Origin: an uncultured Kineosporia sp.
Lineage (GTDB): Bacteria; Actinomycetota; Actinomycetes; Actinomycetales; Kineosporiaceae
Length of the DNA: 7,924 nt
Assembly (NCBI GenBank): GCA_937859855.1
Contig: CALMAR010000019.1
Span: 1-7,924, forward strand
Direction of reading: 5' to 3'
The notes under the pieces were generated by a model. It saw nothing but the letters and a program-made list of their open reading frames with translations. It did not search any database and was not told where the DNA came from. This document shows positions 7,618-7,924 of the stretch, in pieces; the stretch's first letter is position 1; each line of letters begins with the position of its first letter. Both the position numbers and the translations under genes were made by a program.

Positions 7618-7871
7618 GGCCCCCACCCCTGCTGGACCGGGGCCAGCGATCGCAGTGGCTTGGACCAGACGGGGTCAGCGACCCGGGTGAACGGTGCCGG
7701 ATCGAACCCGCGCCGGTTGAGCAGAGCGGCCACCTGCGTGACCAGTTCCCGGCTGAGCAGATTGACCTGCCGGGTGGCCTCGTAGTCCGGTGACGCGGCC
7801 GGTGCCGCCATGAGCGTCGCCTGCCGGGCGGCCAGTTCCCGCACGCCGGCCCGGGCTCCATGGTCAAGGTC
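7614..7871 (-). CDS. Unrecognised protein, C-terminal fragment (5' end lost at window edge)
   Basis: I do not recognise this protein. The reading frame ends with TGA at 7614-7616, which overlaps the ATG of the discoidin-like gene. Upstream it can be read in frame to about 7871 as LDHGARAGVRELAARQATLM, then an Ala-rich, Arg-containing helical-looking stretch and VNLLSRELVTQVAALLNRRG, ending LAPVQQGWGP. A GTG at 7844 could serve as a start (76 residues), but coding-like sequence continues upstream without an obvious ribosome site. The frame then meets a stop at 7893-7895, inside the right arm of the terminal inverted repeat. That arm is likely artefactual, so the true N-terminus is probably missing. 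No membrane segment or known motif is visible. Overlap suggests a functional pairing with the membrane protein. Confidence 0.55.
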   Translation of the reverse strand, partial: DLDHGARAGVRELAARQATLMAAPAASPDYEATRQVNLLSRELVTQVAALLNRRGFDPAPFTRVADPVWSKPLRSLAPVQQGWGP

Positions 7872-7924
7872 TGGCCGCCCGGCAGGCGACGCTCATGGCG
7901 GCACCGGCCGCGTCACCGGACTAC
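7782..7924. repeat. Perfect 54-bp inverted repeat ending at the window edge
   Basis: Bases 7782-7835 are the exact reverse complement of 7871-7924, with a 35-base loop at 7836-7870. The match reaches the last base of the window, so the true repeat could be longer. The left arm is continuous with the coding sequence of the partial gene, while the right arm breaks it. A perfect repeat inside coding sequence stopping at the edge is typical of a fold-back chimera at a contig end. A genuine long hairpin cannot be excluded. Confidence 0.97.

Noticed and set aside
7436..7867. 143-codon minus-strand frame beginning in the inverted-repeat loop
   Set aside because: It overlaps the discoidin-like gene and the partial gene in another frame, is Arg/Pro/Gly-rich, and its start depends on the suspect terminal sequence.

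Overview
The window is high-GC, densely coded DNA with every supported gene on the minus strand. Gene content and order (trpC-trpB-trpA-lgt-gltB, GTG starts, short stop/start overlaps, a DUF4282 membrane protein) point to an actinobacterium. I cannot assign a genus from the sequence alone. Most of the window is core metabolism; I found no new defence, mobile or biosynthetic system.

In transcription order, from the right edge leftward: (1) 7614-7871 holds the C-terminal part of an unrecognised protein whose 5' end is lost in a perfect 54-bp inverted repeat abutting the window edge, probably an assembly fold-back. (2) 6871-7617 encodes a single-pass membrane protein with a discoidin-like extracellular domain; its ATG overlaps the preceding stop as ATGA. 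(3) 6188-6760 encodes a DUF4282 membrane protein whose Gly/Pro/Tyr-rich tail carries three identical 30-bp repeats. (4) 2072-6028 is one compact unit, trpC, trpB, trpA, lgt, in which each stop overlaps the next start. (5) After a 232-bp intergenic region with a candidate nitrogen-control site, gltB begins at 1839 and runs off the left edge after 613 codons.

TrpC makes indole-3-glycerol phosphate, and TrpA and TrpB convert it with serine to tryptophan. lgt is co-transcribed by position but works in lipoprotein maturation. GltB supplies glutamate from glutamine and 2-oxoglutarate. trpE, trpD, trpG and trpF are not in the window. The proteins at 6188-7871 are unassigned envelope or unknown proteins; no sequence evidence links them to tryptophan synthesis. 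The most useful points for a second look are the terminal inverted repeat, the GAAAC direct repeat upstream of gltB, the identical decapeptide repeats, and the spaced direct repeat upstream of the DUF4282 gene.
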